A stretch of 64,000 bases of DNA from Leptospira yanagawae serovar Saopaulo str. Sao Paulo = ATCC 700523 (GTDB lineage: Bacteria; Spirochaetota; Leptospiria; Leptospirales; Leptospiraceae): contig NZ_AOGX02000024.1 in NCBI RefSeq assembly GCF_000332475.2, positions 310,001 to 374,000 of the forward strand. Direction: 5' to 3'. Of this stretch, positions 9,613 to 18,344 are shown one piece after another (within the stretch, counting starts at the first letter, position 1; each line of letters opens with the position of its first letter). A program made the translations under genes and the position numbers. The notes below the pieces were generated by a model. It was not told where the DNA came from. It ran no database searches and saw only the letters and a list, made by a program, of their open reading frames with translations.

Positions 9613-10370
9613 TCTGGTTTCGTGATAGATTTTTCGGCCAAAACATCATCTAGAATCAATATTCTTTCAAACCAAATTTTTATCAAAGTTGCAAGGTATC
9701 TCCTACCCATTGCCCGTAATTTTAAATTGGATTGCCCCCATTTCCTACCGTACCAATTTATCGGAACGGAACCAATTTTATATCTACGGATCAGAGCAGA
9801 AAGAGATAGTTCAATTGTAATATTAAAATGACATGCATACAATGGTTGAATACTTTCAATAACATGAGCACGATATGCTTTAAATGCATTTGTAAGATCG
9901 TTGTGCTTGGTTACGAAGATAAGTTGAATTAATTTATTTACAATTCGATTTATAATTAATTTATAAGTAGGATAATCTTTTACTATAGATTTTTTAGTGA
10001 ACCTCGAACCGTATACACAATCATATCCCTCTTCGATTTTTCGGTAGTATTTCACAATATCCAATGGGTCATCGGAAAGATCTGCCATCACAATTACGAC
10101 TACATCGCCAGAAAAATATTCGAGTCCAGTTCTAATTGCACGACCAAAACCGCCTGGTGGAGTACGATTTATCAATTTAATCGCTGGATTTTCTTTTGCT
10201 AAATTAGCAACAATATCTGGAGTTCTGTCCTTACTATTATCATTTACAATAACAATTTCATATGGAATTTTTTCTTTTTCAAGCGCTTGGACAATTTCTG
10301 TTAGAGTAAGTTGGATATTCTCTTCCTCATTGTAGGCTGGAATAACCACAGAAAGTTTCATTTCATTCAT
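9609..10370 (-). CDS. Polyprenyl-phosphate glycosyltransferase (DPM1-like GT2)
   Basis: This 253-residue soluble GT2 protein resembles dolichol-phosphate mannosyltransferase and bacterial relatives, which move a sugar from a nucleotide donor to polyprenyl phosphate. Motifs seen: LSVVIPAYNEEENI at the N-terminus, VNDNSKDRTPDIV near residue 41, the metal-binding ADLSDDPLD near 96, and VYGSRF near 120. No C-terminal membrane helices are present, so it is the short DPM1-type form. It overlaps the downstream GT-C-like membrane protein by 4 bases. The pair may therefore act together, one making a lipid-linked monosaccharide and the other using it outside the membrane (inference). Confidence 0.85.
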   Translation of the reverse strand: MNEMKLSVVIPAYNEEENIQLTLTEIVQALEKEKIPYEIVIVNDNSKDRTPDIVANLAKENPAIKLINRTPPGGFGRAIRTGLEYFSGDVVVIVMADLSDDPLDIVKYYRKIEEGYDCVYGSRFTKKSIVKDYPTYKLIINRIVNKLIQLIFVTKHNDLTNAFKAYRAHVIESIQPLYACHFNITIELSLSALIRRYKIGSVPINWYGRKWGQSNLKLRAMGRRYLATLIKIWFERILILDDVLAEKSITKPE

Positions 10371-10374
10371 AAAA

Positions 10375-11436
10375 TTATACCCGAGTAAGAAGTGCAGAAT
10401 GTATCTGCGAAAGAATATCTTCTAGGTTATATTTATAATTCCAATCAGGGTAGTGATTTTTGAATTTTCGAACATCACTAATATACCAAATATGATCGCC
10501 AATACGATTGTCATTATTATAAGAAAAGTTCATTTTTTTACCTGTGATTTCTTCACAGATTTTTATGGCTTCGAGCATAGAACAGTTAGAGTGCCTTGAT
10601 CCACCTGCATTGTATACCTCGCCAGAACGTGGATTTCTGTAAAAATGATAGAACATATTTACCAAATCATAACTATGGATGTTGTCACGTACCTGTTTGC
10701 CTTTGTATCCAAAAATAGTATAATGACTTCCCGTAATGGCACATTTCATTAGATAAGCTAAAAAACCATGTAATGCAGTACCGGAATGTCCGGGACCAGT
10801 GAGGCATCCACCTCGAAAGATTCCCGTTTTCAAATTGAAATAGAGGCCATATTCTTGTACTAAAACATCAGCAGCAACTTTGGAAGCCCCAAACAATGAA
10901 TGTTTGGTCCTGTCGATACGAAGATTTTCGTCAATTCCAAATTGGAAATATGGATGGCTTTCATTAATCTCCCATCGATTTTCCAGCTCAACCAAAGGAA
11001 GTTCATTTGGAGAGTCTCCGTATACTTTGTTTGTTGATGTAAAAATAAAGACAGCTCTCGGGCAGTATTTTCGAAAGTTTTCTAAAAGTACTAATGTTCC
11101 ATTTGCATTGACGGAGAAATCTTTGAAAGGATCTTTTGCAGCCCAATCATGGGAAGGTTGTGCAGCCGTGTGAATGATAACTTTAATGTCTTCGTTATAT
11201 CCATCGAATATCTTTTGGATTTCTACCTCATTTCGAATATCAACAGAGTGGTGTTTATAGTTAGGTAGAGTTTTGAGGAGTTGGTTTTTTTGCCATTCGG
11301 TTGAAGCTTCTTCTCCAAAAAATTCTTTTCGCATATCATTATCAATACCAACAACTTGGAATCCTTTTTCATGAAAGAATCGAACGGATTCTGCTCCTAT
11401 GAGTCCAGCAGATCCTGTAATAAGTGCTATATCCAT
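10375..11436 (-). CDS. SDR epimerase, CDP-paratose 2-epimerase-like
   Basis: A 353-residue extended SDR that most resembles CDP-paratose/tyvelose 2-epimerases and related nucleotide-sugar epimerases. The Rossmann loop is [10 protein letters not shown] (residues 8-17). The active-site strand is [10 protein letters not shown], and the later block [13 protein letters not shown] is typical of this group. The usual YxxxK tyrosine is replaced: the motif reads [10 protein letters not shown], with Phe where Tyr is expected. I recall this Phe in other members of the subgroup, so it is probably not decay. No genes for CDP-glucose synthesis are visible here, so the substrate is unknown. It follows a second SDR of the same size by nine bases. 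Confidence 0.8.
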   Translation of the reverse strand: MDIALITGSAGLIGAESVRFFHEKGFQVVGIDNDMRKEFFGEEASTEWQKNQLLKTLPNYKHHSVDIRNEVEIQKIFDGYNEDIKVIIHTAAQPSHDWAAKDPFKDFSVNANGTLVLLENFRKYCPRAVFIFTSTNKVYGDSPNELPLVELENRWEINESHPYFQFGIDENLRIDRTKHSLFGASKVAADVLVQEYGLYFNLKTGIFRGGCLTGPGHSGTALHGFLAYLMKCAITGSHYTIFGYKGKQVRDNIHSYDLVNMFYHFYRNPRSGEVYNAGGSRHSNCSMLEAIKICEEITGKKMNFSYNNDNRIGDHIWYISDVRKFKNHYPDWNYKYNLEDILSQIHSALLTRV

Positions 11437-11445
11437 TTAATTACC

Positions 11446-12507
11446 CTATAATATATGAACCAAAGTAGATTGGTTTTCAATGATCCATTTGTAGATTTCA
11501 GCGATCGTTTCCTTTGGTTTGTATTGTGGAGACCAATCGAAAATTTTCTTTGCCTTGGACGTATCGGTGAGATATATCCTAATATCCATTGCTCGATCTT
11601 CCGGAATAGATTCAATTGAAACTTGATTACCGGTCAATTTTTGGCAAATTTCTGTAAGTTCACAAAGGCTTAGGCTTACCTCTCTACCTCCACCAACATT
11701 AAATACCTGCGCATTGGATTTTTCCCAATTTTCTGTTTGTAGAACAAGTAAATCAAAAAGATCTTTAAAATGAAGAAAATCTCGAACCTGCTTACCTTTT
11801 CCTCCATAACCAAAATACTTTAATGGGCGTTTAAAGATATGAGAAGCAAGCCAATAGACAAAAATACCTTGGTCAACTTTTCCCATTTGCCATGGTCCAG
11901 TCAATACTCCACATCTATTAATGACAGATCTAAATTTATATAAGTCTGCATATTCCTGAATGATGAGTTCTGAGGCAAGCTTCGTAGTTCCATAGAGAGA
12001 ACGAATCTTATCTAATGGAAAATATTCACTGATTCCTTTTGAACTTGCTGACGCATAAATTTGATCATCTAACCATTCAAAACGAGTTGATGATTCTTCG
12101 AACTTTAGTGCATTTATGTATTCGATGGGATAGATTCGACTTGTGGAAAAAAATACAAAATCAGAGTTATCTCTCCTTGCTAATTCCAAACAATTAATTG
12201 TGCCCACTAGATTGGTTTGGATCAAATATTCAGGTGATTCATTCACTCCCGCTAATACGGAAGGTTCAGCGGAACATTCTAAAATTAAATCAATCTTCGG
12301 AAGGGAAAGTAGATCTTCTTTTATTCGGATGTCACCATGAATAAATTCGATAGAATTTGACTTGAGTCTAGGTAAATTTAGTTCACCTCCCCTTCTTTTC
12401 AGATTGTCCAATGCAAAAATCCTATCGTGAGGATACTTCTTTCTCCACTCTATAGCAAGGTTAGAACCAAGGAATCCAGCTCCCCCAGTTATGAGCAATG
12501 TTTTCAT
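11446..12507 (-). CDS. SDR epimerase/dehydratase, second tandem copy
   Basis: A 353-residue extended SDR of the same general type as its downstream neighbour, sharing the LTGP and GKGKQVRDFLHFKDL blocks. The Rossmann loop GGAGFLGSNL is at residues 8-17. Here the catalytic YxxxK is intact (LYGTTKLASE), but the STNKVYG strand of the neighbour is replaced by STSRIYP. The two proteins thus keep complementary parts of the standard active-site signature. They may act in sequence on one nucleotide sugar or as a hetero-oligomer (inference). The gene starts with ATG 48 bases after the upstream GT gene ends. Confidence 0.8.
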   Translation of the reverse strand: MKTLLITGGAGFLGSNLAIEWRKKYPHDRIFALDNLKRRGGELNLPRLKSNSIEFIHGDIRIKEDLLSLPKIDLILECSAEPSVLAGVNESPEYLIQTNLVGTINCLELARRDNSDFVFFSTSRIYPIEYINALKFEESSTRFEWLDDQIYASASSKGISEYFPLDKIRSLYGTTKLASELIIQEYADLYKFRSVINRCGVLTGPWQMGKVDQGIFVYWLASHIFKRPLKYFGYGGKGKQVRDFLHFKDLFDLLVLQTENWEKSNAQVFNVGGGREVSLSLCELTEICQKLTGNQVSIESIPEDRAMDIRIYLTDTSKAKKIFDWSPQYKPKETIAEIYKWIIENQSTLVHIL

Positions 12508-12555
12508 TTATGTTTTGAATACTCCATATAAATCGGTTTAGAAATAAAATTCAAA

Positions 12556-13722
12556 TTACAAAGTTAATTGGATCAATTGATCAAAAATTTGATTTTGAGA
12601 AGAATTGTAATGAAATATCTGACAGGATGGATAATTTTCCAATCTCTCAGGAAAAGAGCCTACATTAGGTGCAAATATAAAAAGATTCTTATTTATCGCC
12701 ATCGAAAGAGTAAAAGAAAACGTTTCTGGAATTCTTACAGGAAACCACACAAGGTCTAATCTAAACTCATCAATGAAGTTTTCCAGGCTTTTGTCGTCAC
12801 TATATCGCCCTGTTTCTTGAAAATTGTCATAGTTGGAAATAATTGGATCTGATTCTCCTATTAGAACAATTTTTGAATTGGGAGAATATTTTAAAAACTG
12901 TTCGACAAGACTCCTCCCTTTGTGAAAAGTCAAATGACCAAAAATTCCAATTGTTTTATTTTTTATAACACGCTTACGATATATAATTTTAGGATGATTA
13001 AATTCATTGAAGATATCTAATTTTATTTCAGGATAAACTTTTTTAAAATTTTGTTCAACTGATCTTGAAGGGGCAAAAATTTTGATGTTATCAGTAAGTA
13101 ATAAACTGTCATACTTTGTTCTAAAATCCTGAATACGAAAAGGAAGTCCATTTAATTTAGAATTTATGCATTGATTACACCCTTCTAAATCAGGAAGTCC
13201 ACAAAAGACATCATTTGGTGACAGAAAATAAAAAGGACAAATTGCAAAATAATCATGTATATAGATTTCGGAAATTTTATATGTTCGATGGACACGAATA
13301 AGATCCTGATTCTCTAAACCAGAAAAATGATTAATAATGATTTTGAATTGACGGCTAAACTTTTGAATTAGCGCTACAAAAAAAACCATAAAAAATGTAT
13401 CAATAATAAAATGTGAACTAAACGACAAAAAAGAAATGGATAGTAATCTATTATTACCATTTTTAGGACCGATTTGGAAGACTGAATAATCAGATGAAGG
13501 ATATTTCAGATTGATAAATTTTTCAGATCCTCCACCCATCCCGTGATGAAAAATAACTACAGTTTTATCCAGGGAACTAGAAATGGATCTAAGAAAATCA
13601 TTTAATTTAATTAAGTTCTTTATTGATATCGGAAGATTTCTAATAAAACCATATATACCAAATAACGTTCGAAATAACAAATACCTCCGGAGCTTATTCT
13701 TTATAAAAAAATAATAAGTCAT
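12556..13722 (-). CDS. GT-B (GT4-like) glycosyltransferase
   Basis: This 388-residue protein has a weak N-terminal domain with HHGMGGGSEKFINL near residue 59, a loop shared by several glycan-region GT-B proteins. Its C-terminal half resembles a GT4 nucleotide-binding domain: TIGIFGHLTFHKGRSL near residue 256, VLIGESDP, and a late acidic stretch around FPVRIPETFSFTLSMA where GT4 enzymes hold their EX7E glutamates. Four cysteines (CPF, CGLPDLEGCNQC) around residues 175-195 could form a metal site, as in some related glycosyltransferases. Donor and acceptor are unknown. It sits between a GT2 gene (upstream) and the tandem SDR genes. Confidence 0.7.
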   Translation of the reverse strand: MTYYFFIKNKLRRYLLFRTLFGIYGFIRNLPISIKNLIKLNDFLRSISSSLDKTVVIFHHGMGGGSEKFINLKYPSSDYSVFQIGPKNGNNRLLSISFLSFSSHFIIDTFFMVFFVALIQKFSRQFKIIINHFSGLENQDLIRVHRTYKISEIYIHDYFAICPFYFLSPNDVFCGLPDLEGCNQCINSKLNGLPFRIQDFRTKYDSLLLTDNIKIFAPSRSVEQNFKKVYPEIKLDIFNEFNHPKIIYRKRVIKNKTIGIFGHLTFHKGRSLVEQFLKYSPNSKIVLIGESDPIISNYDNFQETGRYSDDKSLENFIDEFRLDLVWFPVRIPETFSFTLSMAINKNLFIFAPNVGSFPERLENYPSCQIFHYNSSQNQIFDQLIQLTL

Positions 13723-13738
13723 TCTTTCACTTTTTAAC

Positions 13739-14752
13739 TCAATTTAAAGTTAATTTAAATTTTAAATTATTCCTTAAGTAATGTAGTATTGAAAGAATGA
13801 TATACTTAAAATTAAGAAAAAAGTTATCTGAAAAAATAAAATTTATATAGGAAATTTTCTTAAAAAGTTTTAAATTCATATTTAGCAAAACAATGAGGGC
13901 CTTCTTCTGTGTTAATATTTTCAAATCTTTTGATGCAGTCGAACTTAAAATTCGTTCAATCCAAGTTAGCAAATTTTTAAAGTCTTCTTCCGATGTAATT
14001 TTACCCAATTCAACTCCTATTAGAAAATGACTATTCCAATCAATATCTTCTATTGAAATTCCGATTCTTAATAATTGGCGTGATTGAACGCCCTTAACTG
14101 CATCAATCTGTTTCTGTTTTTGAAGAGTTGAAGAGTTATTTTGATGAATACGATAATAGCATAAAACCTTTGGGATATTCCCCATTCGTGCAAACGGTAA
14201 TAACCTTTCCCAGGCATCATAATCCTCAGCTGGAGCAAAATTTGAGTCAAAGCATATACCATTTTCCTTAAACAATCGATGTTCCATAATGATGCTAGAT
14301 GTTGCCAAAGGATCTGAAAAAATAAATTCATCTCGAATTTGTTGGTCTGTTTTCAAATATTTAATTGTATTATTTTCAAAACCGAAGGTTTGAATCCACG
14401 AACCACATAAATTTATTTCGGAGTTATGTTTTAAAAAATTTAATTGAATTTCAAGTCTATGGTGGTGAGCGAAATCATCAGAATCTAACCATGCAATATA
14501 CTTTGCATTCGTTAAGGATAAACCTAAATTTCTAACACCTGCTAATCCTAAATTTCTAGCATTTTTGACTATCTTAAATCTCGGTTCCTTGTATGATTTG
14601 ATAATATTATATGTATCATCATCAGAACCATCATCAATGATAATTGCTTCCCAACCTTTAAAGGTTTGGTTGACTACACTATCTAAACAAACCTTGATAA
14701 AATTTTCTACATTATATGCTGGGATAATAAAATTAACTAAATTATCACTCAT
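13739..14752 (-). CDS. GT2 family glycosyltransferase
   Basis: A 337-residue GT2 enzyme, acting in the cytoplasm on lipid-linked O-antigen intermediates. The N-terminal domain contains VNFIIPAYNVENFI, IIDDGSDDDT near residue 37, and the metal-binding AWLDSDDF near residue 90. The acceptor-side block AEDYDAWERL lies around residue 182. The C-terminal 120 residues are lysine- and leucine-rich, ending in short hydrophobic segments that may associate with the membrane. It overlaps the upstream GT11 gene by 4 bases, so the two are translationally coupled. The donor sugar cannot be inferred. Confidence 0.85.
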   Translation of the reverse strand: MSDNLVNFIIPAYNVENFIKVCLDSVVNQTFKGWEAIIIDDGSDDDTYNIIKSYKEPRFKIVKNARNLGLAGVRNLGLSLTNAKYIAWLDSDDFAHHHRLEIQLNFLKHNSEINLCGSWIQTFGFENNTIKYLKTDQQIRDEFIFSDPLATSSIIMEHRLFKENGICFDSNFAPAEDYDAWERLLPFARMGNIPKVLCYYRIHQNNSSTLQKQKQIDAVKGVQSRQLLRIGISIEDIDWNSHFLIGVELGKITSEEDFKNLLTWIERILSSTASKDLKILTQKKALIVLLNMNLKLFKKISYINFIFSDNFFLNFKYIILSILHYLRNNLKFKLTLN

Positions 14753-15630
14753 CTTTTTTTTAATCTAATCCAATCATTTAAAAGAATATTATTAGAAATC
14801 GGATCTTCAAACCATGGAGATGGCGCAATAACAAGTGGATTTAAACTAAAATTAGTAAATGCAGCCCACCAACTAAAAGATGAATTGGAAATGATAAGAT
14901 TTTTAGCATATCTCATTAAGTTCAATTCTTCATAGTCTTGAAAATTATAATCACGAACATTGGTCACGCCAACACCTTCTAGATTCAAAATAGATTCGCT
15001 TTCAAAAATACTACTATCTGAGAAAAAAACTACATTTTTAATAGATTTTTGACTTCTAATAAGTTGTACGCCGGCTTGAAAGTATTGATCAGAACAAATA
15101 CCATGTACTCCCAATACTTTTTCGTTTGTAACGTAATCTCCTCTTCGAATATGAATACAAATTGTTTCTTCACTTAAAACTAATTCCAACAAATTTTTCG
15201 GAAAATCTATTTCTGTTTTTAACTTTAACTGTCTTGAAATTCTATCCTTATAAGGTAAAAAATAAGAAGATACTTGCCAATATCCATTAATCAAAGCGTT
15301 AGATTGATAATCGAATTCTTGTGGTTTGAATAATTTCTCTTCATTTACAGGAATGATTCCTTTTCGAAGGCCAATTTTTTTAAGAGCCCTATAAAAGAAA
15401 GCTCGTTCACGTTTCAGCAAACTTGAATCTAAATAATTGATTTTAAAGTCAAATTTATCAAGCAGAAACTTTCTAGGAGTTTCATCAACAACTTTAAATT
15501 CATCCTCTTTCCGATCAAACCAATCTATATCCAGATAAAGATCTGAATTTACTACATTTGCATATATTTGACCGAAAAAATACTGAAATAATTGATTTCC
15601 TAAACCACCATAAATCTTACTAACAACCAT
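14749..15630 (-). CDS. Alpha-1,2-fucosyltransferase family (GT11)
   Basis: GT11 enzymes transfer L-fucose from GDP-fucose in alpha-1,2 (or alpha-1,3) linkage. The 293-residue product has the N-terminal GGLGNQLFQYFFG motif (residues 8-20) and the GDP-binding HIRRGDYV near residue 160. It also has the NSSFSWWAAF block near 250, which together define the family. The donor route is supported by the fcl gene at 48-49 kb, but no gmd is seen in the window. The gene is four bases downstream of the C-terminal DUF268 remnant, so the IS insertion upstream may affect its expression. Confidence 0.9.
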   Translation of the reverse strand: MVVSKIYGGLGNQLFQYFFGQIYANVVNSDLYLDIDWFDRKEDEFKVVDETPRKFLLDKFDFKINYLDSSLLKRERAFFYRALKKIGLRKGIIPVNEEKLFKPQEFDYQSNALINGYWQVSSYFLPYKDRISRQLKLKTEIDFPKNLLELVLSEETICIHIRRGDYVTNEKVLGVHGICSDQYFQAGVQLIRSQKSIKNVVFFSDSSIFESESILNLEGVGVTNVRDYNFQDYEELNLMRYAKNLIISNSSFSWWAAFTNFSLNPLVIAPSPWFEDPISNNILLNDWIRLKKR

Positions 15631-16211
15631 CTATTAAACTTGCTCTTTAGTAAAATGGAAACAACCACAGGAATAATCATCATTTTTAAAAATCTCAATA
15701 GGGCAATTTTCTATGTACCCTCCTTGATCATTTTCTCTTATGATTGCCCAACTTCTCAGCTTCAAATGCGGAAACATATCAAGAATCATCTGAAATGAAT
15801 AAACTCTATGTGCATTAAACTTCAAAGAAGGTTTTCCAATCGGAACAACGATGAGTAAATCACCGCCAACACTTAATATTCTACTTAATTCCAATGATGC
15901 TTTAATATCGCCCTTTCCATCCAATTCATCACCGTATCGTCCTAAACCGATATGCTCTATAACGTGCATGCAAGAAATCGATTTAACGCTATTGGACTCT
16001 ATTGATATCGATTTAAGATCTACTGAATCTGATTCAAAATTTGATAAGTCAATTTTTGCCGGACGATAATCAAAGAATTTGACTTTCTTGAAAGATGAAA
16101 TAATCGTAGAAAAATACAAGTATGAAGAAAAGTCATAGTGTATTTCAGGATTAATCTCTTTTATTTTTCGAGAGGCCCAAGCCGTATGATAAATATAATG
16201 TCTATCAATTG

Positions 16212-16215
16212 GACT
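16212..16215. repeat. Target-site duplication, left copy (GACT)
   Basis: The four bases GACT directly precede the left inverted repeat and recur as 17403-17406 after the right one. Removing one copy with the element restores the host reading frame, which supports this exact boundary. Confidence 0.85.
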
Positions 16216-16268
16216 TGACCTGCCCCCATTTTCAGTACCAATGGATAAGTTAGTTTTCTCTAAACATT

Positions 16269-17072
16269 TCAACCATAAGATCGCTTAAACTCTGAAGGAG
16301 TCAAGTAATTCAATGAAGAGTGAAGACGCTCGTCGTTGTATTCCTTTTGGAAAATTCGCAAAGCATCGGTTAACTCTCTTTGATTTTTAAAGTAGTGTAG
16401 ATTCAAACACTCATCTCTAAGTTTACCATTGAAACTTTCTATAAATGCATTTTGTGTTGGTTTTCCTTTTTCAATAAAGTGAATTTCTATCCCCTTATCT
16501 TCTGCCCATTTCTGGAAGTCTTTGGATGTAAATTCTGTTCCATTATCCAAAACAAATGCTCTTGGAAGTCTTTCGAGGGTGTTTAAATATCTGATCAACT
16601 TTTCTGACGAAAAAGTAAACTCTGCCTGAAGTATGGTATTCTCTCTTGTTAAATGATCAATACCTGTTAAAATTCTTTGCTTTCTTCCATCAATCGTCCG
16701 TTCGAAAACAAAGTCCATTGACCAAACTTCGTTTGAATTCTTAGGCAATGGTAGTTGCTGTGATGATGCATTTCTTTTCTTTCGCTTCGGTTTTGTCCTT
16801 ATTTTAAGCCCTTCTAAGCAATATAGTCGATATACTTTCTTATGATTGATTGTCCTACCCGACCTTCTTAACCTTCGGTAAATTCGTCGATAGCCTTCCC
16901 GTTTCCATCGAAAAGCAAGTCTTCGAATTTCGTTCATTGTCTCTTCATCAATAGCTTTCGGCTGATAATAATAACTTGATTTAGGAAGAAGAACAACATC
17001 TAGGCTTCTGTTTAGAGAAAGTCCCTCTTCAACTAGCAGATCAACTGCTCTCTCCTTCGTTGATCTGCTCAA
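16269..17072 (-). CDS. IS3-family transposase, OrfB (DDE integrase domain)
   Basis: OrfB supplies the DDE catalytic core that cuts and joins the element ends. The 267-residue product has an N-terminal HTH_21-type region (YRRIYRRLRR, residues 61-70) and an rve domain. The acidic residues sit in VWSMDFVFE, FVLDNGTEF and NAFIESFNGKLRDECLN. The C-terminal YNDERLHSSLNYLTPSEF block is typical of IS3. The frame begins at TTG 17072, one base out of register with orfA, so the functional protein is probably the OrfAB fusion made by -1 frameshifting at 17075-17081. The C-terminus and stop lie inside the element. Confidence 0.95.
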   Translation of the reverse strand: MSRSTKERAVDLLVEEGLSLNRSLDVVLLPKSSYYYQPKAIDEETMNEIRRLAFRWKREGYRRIYRRLRRSGRTINHKKVYRLYCLEGLKIRTKPKRKKRNASSQQLPLPKNSNEVWSMDFVFERTIDGRKQRILTGIDHLTRENTILQAEFTFSSEKLIRYLNTLERLPRAFVLDNGTEFTSKDFQKWAEDKGIEIHFIEKGKPTQNAFIESFNGKLRDECLNLHYFKNQRELTDALRIFQKEYNDERLHSSLNYLTPSEFKRSYG

Positions 17073-17335
17073 AACTTTTTTCCCAAAACATTCTTAATTG
17101 CTTGGATTTCGAGAGCCATGTCAGCTACCAATCTTTTGAGATTTGAATTTTCCTGCTCGAGTGCCTTCATCTTCTTGATTTCGCTAAGCTCCATTCCTCC
17201 ATACTTGTTACGCCAGCGATAAAATGTTTGTTCAGTGATTCCGTATTTTCGTGAAAGTTCCTTGATTGGAATACCTGTTTCTGCTTCCTTTAATATCCGA
17301 AAAATCTCGCTTTCTTCTATCTTCTTTCTTGCCAT
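17069..17335 (-). CDS. IS3-family transposase, OrfA (HTH)
   Basis: OrfA is the 88-residue DNA-binding partner of the transposase. It has a helix-turn-helix of the HTH_Tnp_1 type, seen in IKELSRKYGITEQTFYRWRNKYGG (residues 24-47). A leucine-rich coiled coil follows (LEQENSNLKRLVADMALEIQ), used for multimerisation. The start ATG at 17335 lies 67 bases inside the right end of the element, after a possible AAGGAGAG ribosome-binding site. Its end contains the slippery A-AAA-AAG run, and it overlaps orfB by 4 bases. Confidence 0.93.
   Translation of the reverse strand: MARKKIEESEIFRILKEAETGIPIKELSRKYGITEQTFYRWRNKYGGMELSEIKKMKALEQENSNLKRLVADMALEIQAIKNVLGKKF
17075..17081 (-). promoter_or_regulatory. 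-1 ribosomal frameshift site A-AAA-AAG
   Basis: On the minus strand the orfA codons read GGA AAA AAG TTT TGA. The heptamer A-AAA-AAG is in the correct register for tandem -1 slippage. After it, the frame continues GTT TTG AGC into orfB, giving an OrfAB fusion. This is the heptamer used by IS911-type elements. A stimulatory downstream structure was not verified. Confidence 0.8.
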
Positions 17336-17402
17336 AATGCTCTCTCCTTAATATCGGAGAAAACTAACTTAAATATCGGTGCAGTTTTTGGGGAGCAGGT
17401 CA

Positions 17403-17406
17403 GACT
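17403..17406. repeat. Target-site duplication, right copy (GACT)
   Basis: This is the second copy of the GACT direct repeat generated by the IS3-family insertion. It belongs to the 5' part of the interrupted DUF268 gene. Confidence 0.85.
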
Positions 17407-17546
17407 TGTAAACGATCTATCATTTAGACATGGGTATAAATCATTCCATTTTAAAGAGAATCTATCATCCTTTTTCAAAAAATAACTTAAGCCAATTAAA
17501 TAATAATACAAATTTAATATCTTTCTAACTTGATTCTTTAGATAAT

Positions 17547-18344
17547 TCATATTTTGCTAATTTTACCGTGATAATTTTGTAAAAAATTTTGATTTAACTG
17601 ATTTTTACAAAAAACTAAAATATCAGAAAATTGATCCGTTTTGATTACATCAACTACAACTTCTTCAAACATGTATTCAAATAATTTTCGTACATTCAAT
17701 TCATCAAAGACATGAAAGTGCAAAAAGGGATATGTAACCGGATATTTTTCATGAAAAGTTTTTTGCCACCCATGCTTCTCAATCGCTGATTGAATGTAAT
17801 CTTGCGTATGAGTGTCGTCATCAAATCCTGTATCATTTTCAAAATCTTCTATAAAATGCTCTAATGTGTGAGGAATCCGAAAACAATCATATGTATACTT
17901 ATAATGGGGTATAGCATGAAATTGATAACCATCTTTTTTTGTGATAAAATGAAAATTTAGGAGTAAATTGATTATATTAGGTGAATGCTCCAATACGTTT
18001 GAAGAAATTGAATGATCAAACTTCGAATGCAACCATTTAGATTTAGTAGCAAAATGCATATCTAAAAGAATTGTTTTACGATTCCTTGGATACCTGGCTC
18101 CTTTTTTTAGATAGATTTTTTCTTGCGTAATATATAGTCTTAATACTCGCAAAAAATCTTTTATTGTCCTGGCATTTTTTAAAGTTAAAACTTCACCAAA
18201 TCCACCATCGAGAACATTGATATCCGTAACATTAAGATCACTGTAATCAATTAACTGATCAACTAGCCCTCCTATTCGAGCGACATTACCAGTTAATCTT
18301 TCTTTCGTTAAGGATTCTATATTTGACTTTAAGAGTAATGACAT
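17547..18344 (-). CDS. Putative SAM-dependent methyltransferase
   Basis: The 265-residue product looks like a class I methyltransferase of the O-antigen-region type, but the glycine loop is degenerate. Seen are VLDGGFGEVLTLKN near residue 43, KFDHSISSNVLEHSPN near 109 (the position where such enzymes have a D-x-hydrophobic-x-SNVLEH motif) and a later His-rich HAIPHYKYTYDCFRIPHT block. That SNVLEH/IPHYK pattern is typical of glycan-region proteins annotated as methyltransferases. It overlaps the DUF268 5' fragment downstream by 4 bases and starts one base into the upstream stop. Substrate and chemistry are unknown. Confidence 0.65.
   Translation of the reverse strand: MSLLLKSNIESLTKERLTGNVARIGGLVDQLIDYSDLNVTDINVLDGGFGEVLTLKNARTIKDFLRVLRLYITQEKIYLKKGARYPRNRKTILLDMHFATKSKWLHSKFDHSISSNVLEHSPNIINLLLNFHFITKKDGYQFHAIPHYKYTYDCFRIPHTLEHFIEDFENDTGFDDDTHTQDYIQSAIEKHGWQKTFHEKYPVTYPFLHFHVFDELNVRKLFEYMFEEVVVDVIKTDQFSDILVFCKNQLNQNFLQNYHGKISKI

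Larger units (their letters stand above)
16216..17402 (-). mobile_element. Complete IS3-family insertion sequence, 1187 bp
   Basis: The element is bounded by imperfect terminal inverted repeats, TGACCTGCCCCC at the left and, on the other strand, TGACCTGCTCCCC at the right. It is flanked by a direct repeat GACT (16212-16215 and 17403-17406), a 4-bp target duplication. That length is common in the IS407-like branch of IS3. It encodes orfA and orfB on the minus strand with a slippery heptamer between them, and nothing appears decayed, so it could be active. It lies within a DUF268 gene, in the same orientation. Confidence 0.95.
15634..17550 (-). pseudogene. DUF268 gene interrupted by an IS3 element
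   Basis: The 5' part (17550-17403, residues MNYLKNQV to LNDRSFTS) and the 3' part (16215-15634, from PIDRHYIYH to the stop) belong to one gene of the DUF268 family, whose function is not established. Cutting out 16216-17402 plus one copy of the 4-bp GACT duplication joins them in frame as FTSPIDRHYIYH and gives about 240 residues. The C-terminal part has SMHVIEHIGLGRYGDELDG and LLIVVPIGKP, a methyltransferase-like layout. The 3' fragment has an open frame extending into the element from a TTG at 16272. Translation of that fragment after the transposase stop is possible, but activity is doubtful. It ends 4 bases before the GT11 gene. Confidence 0.92.
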
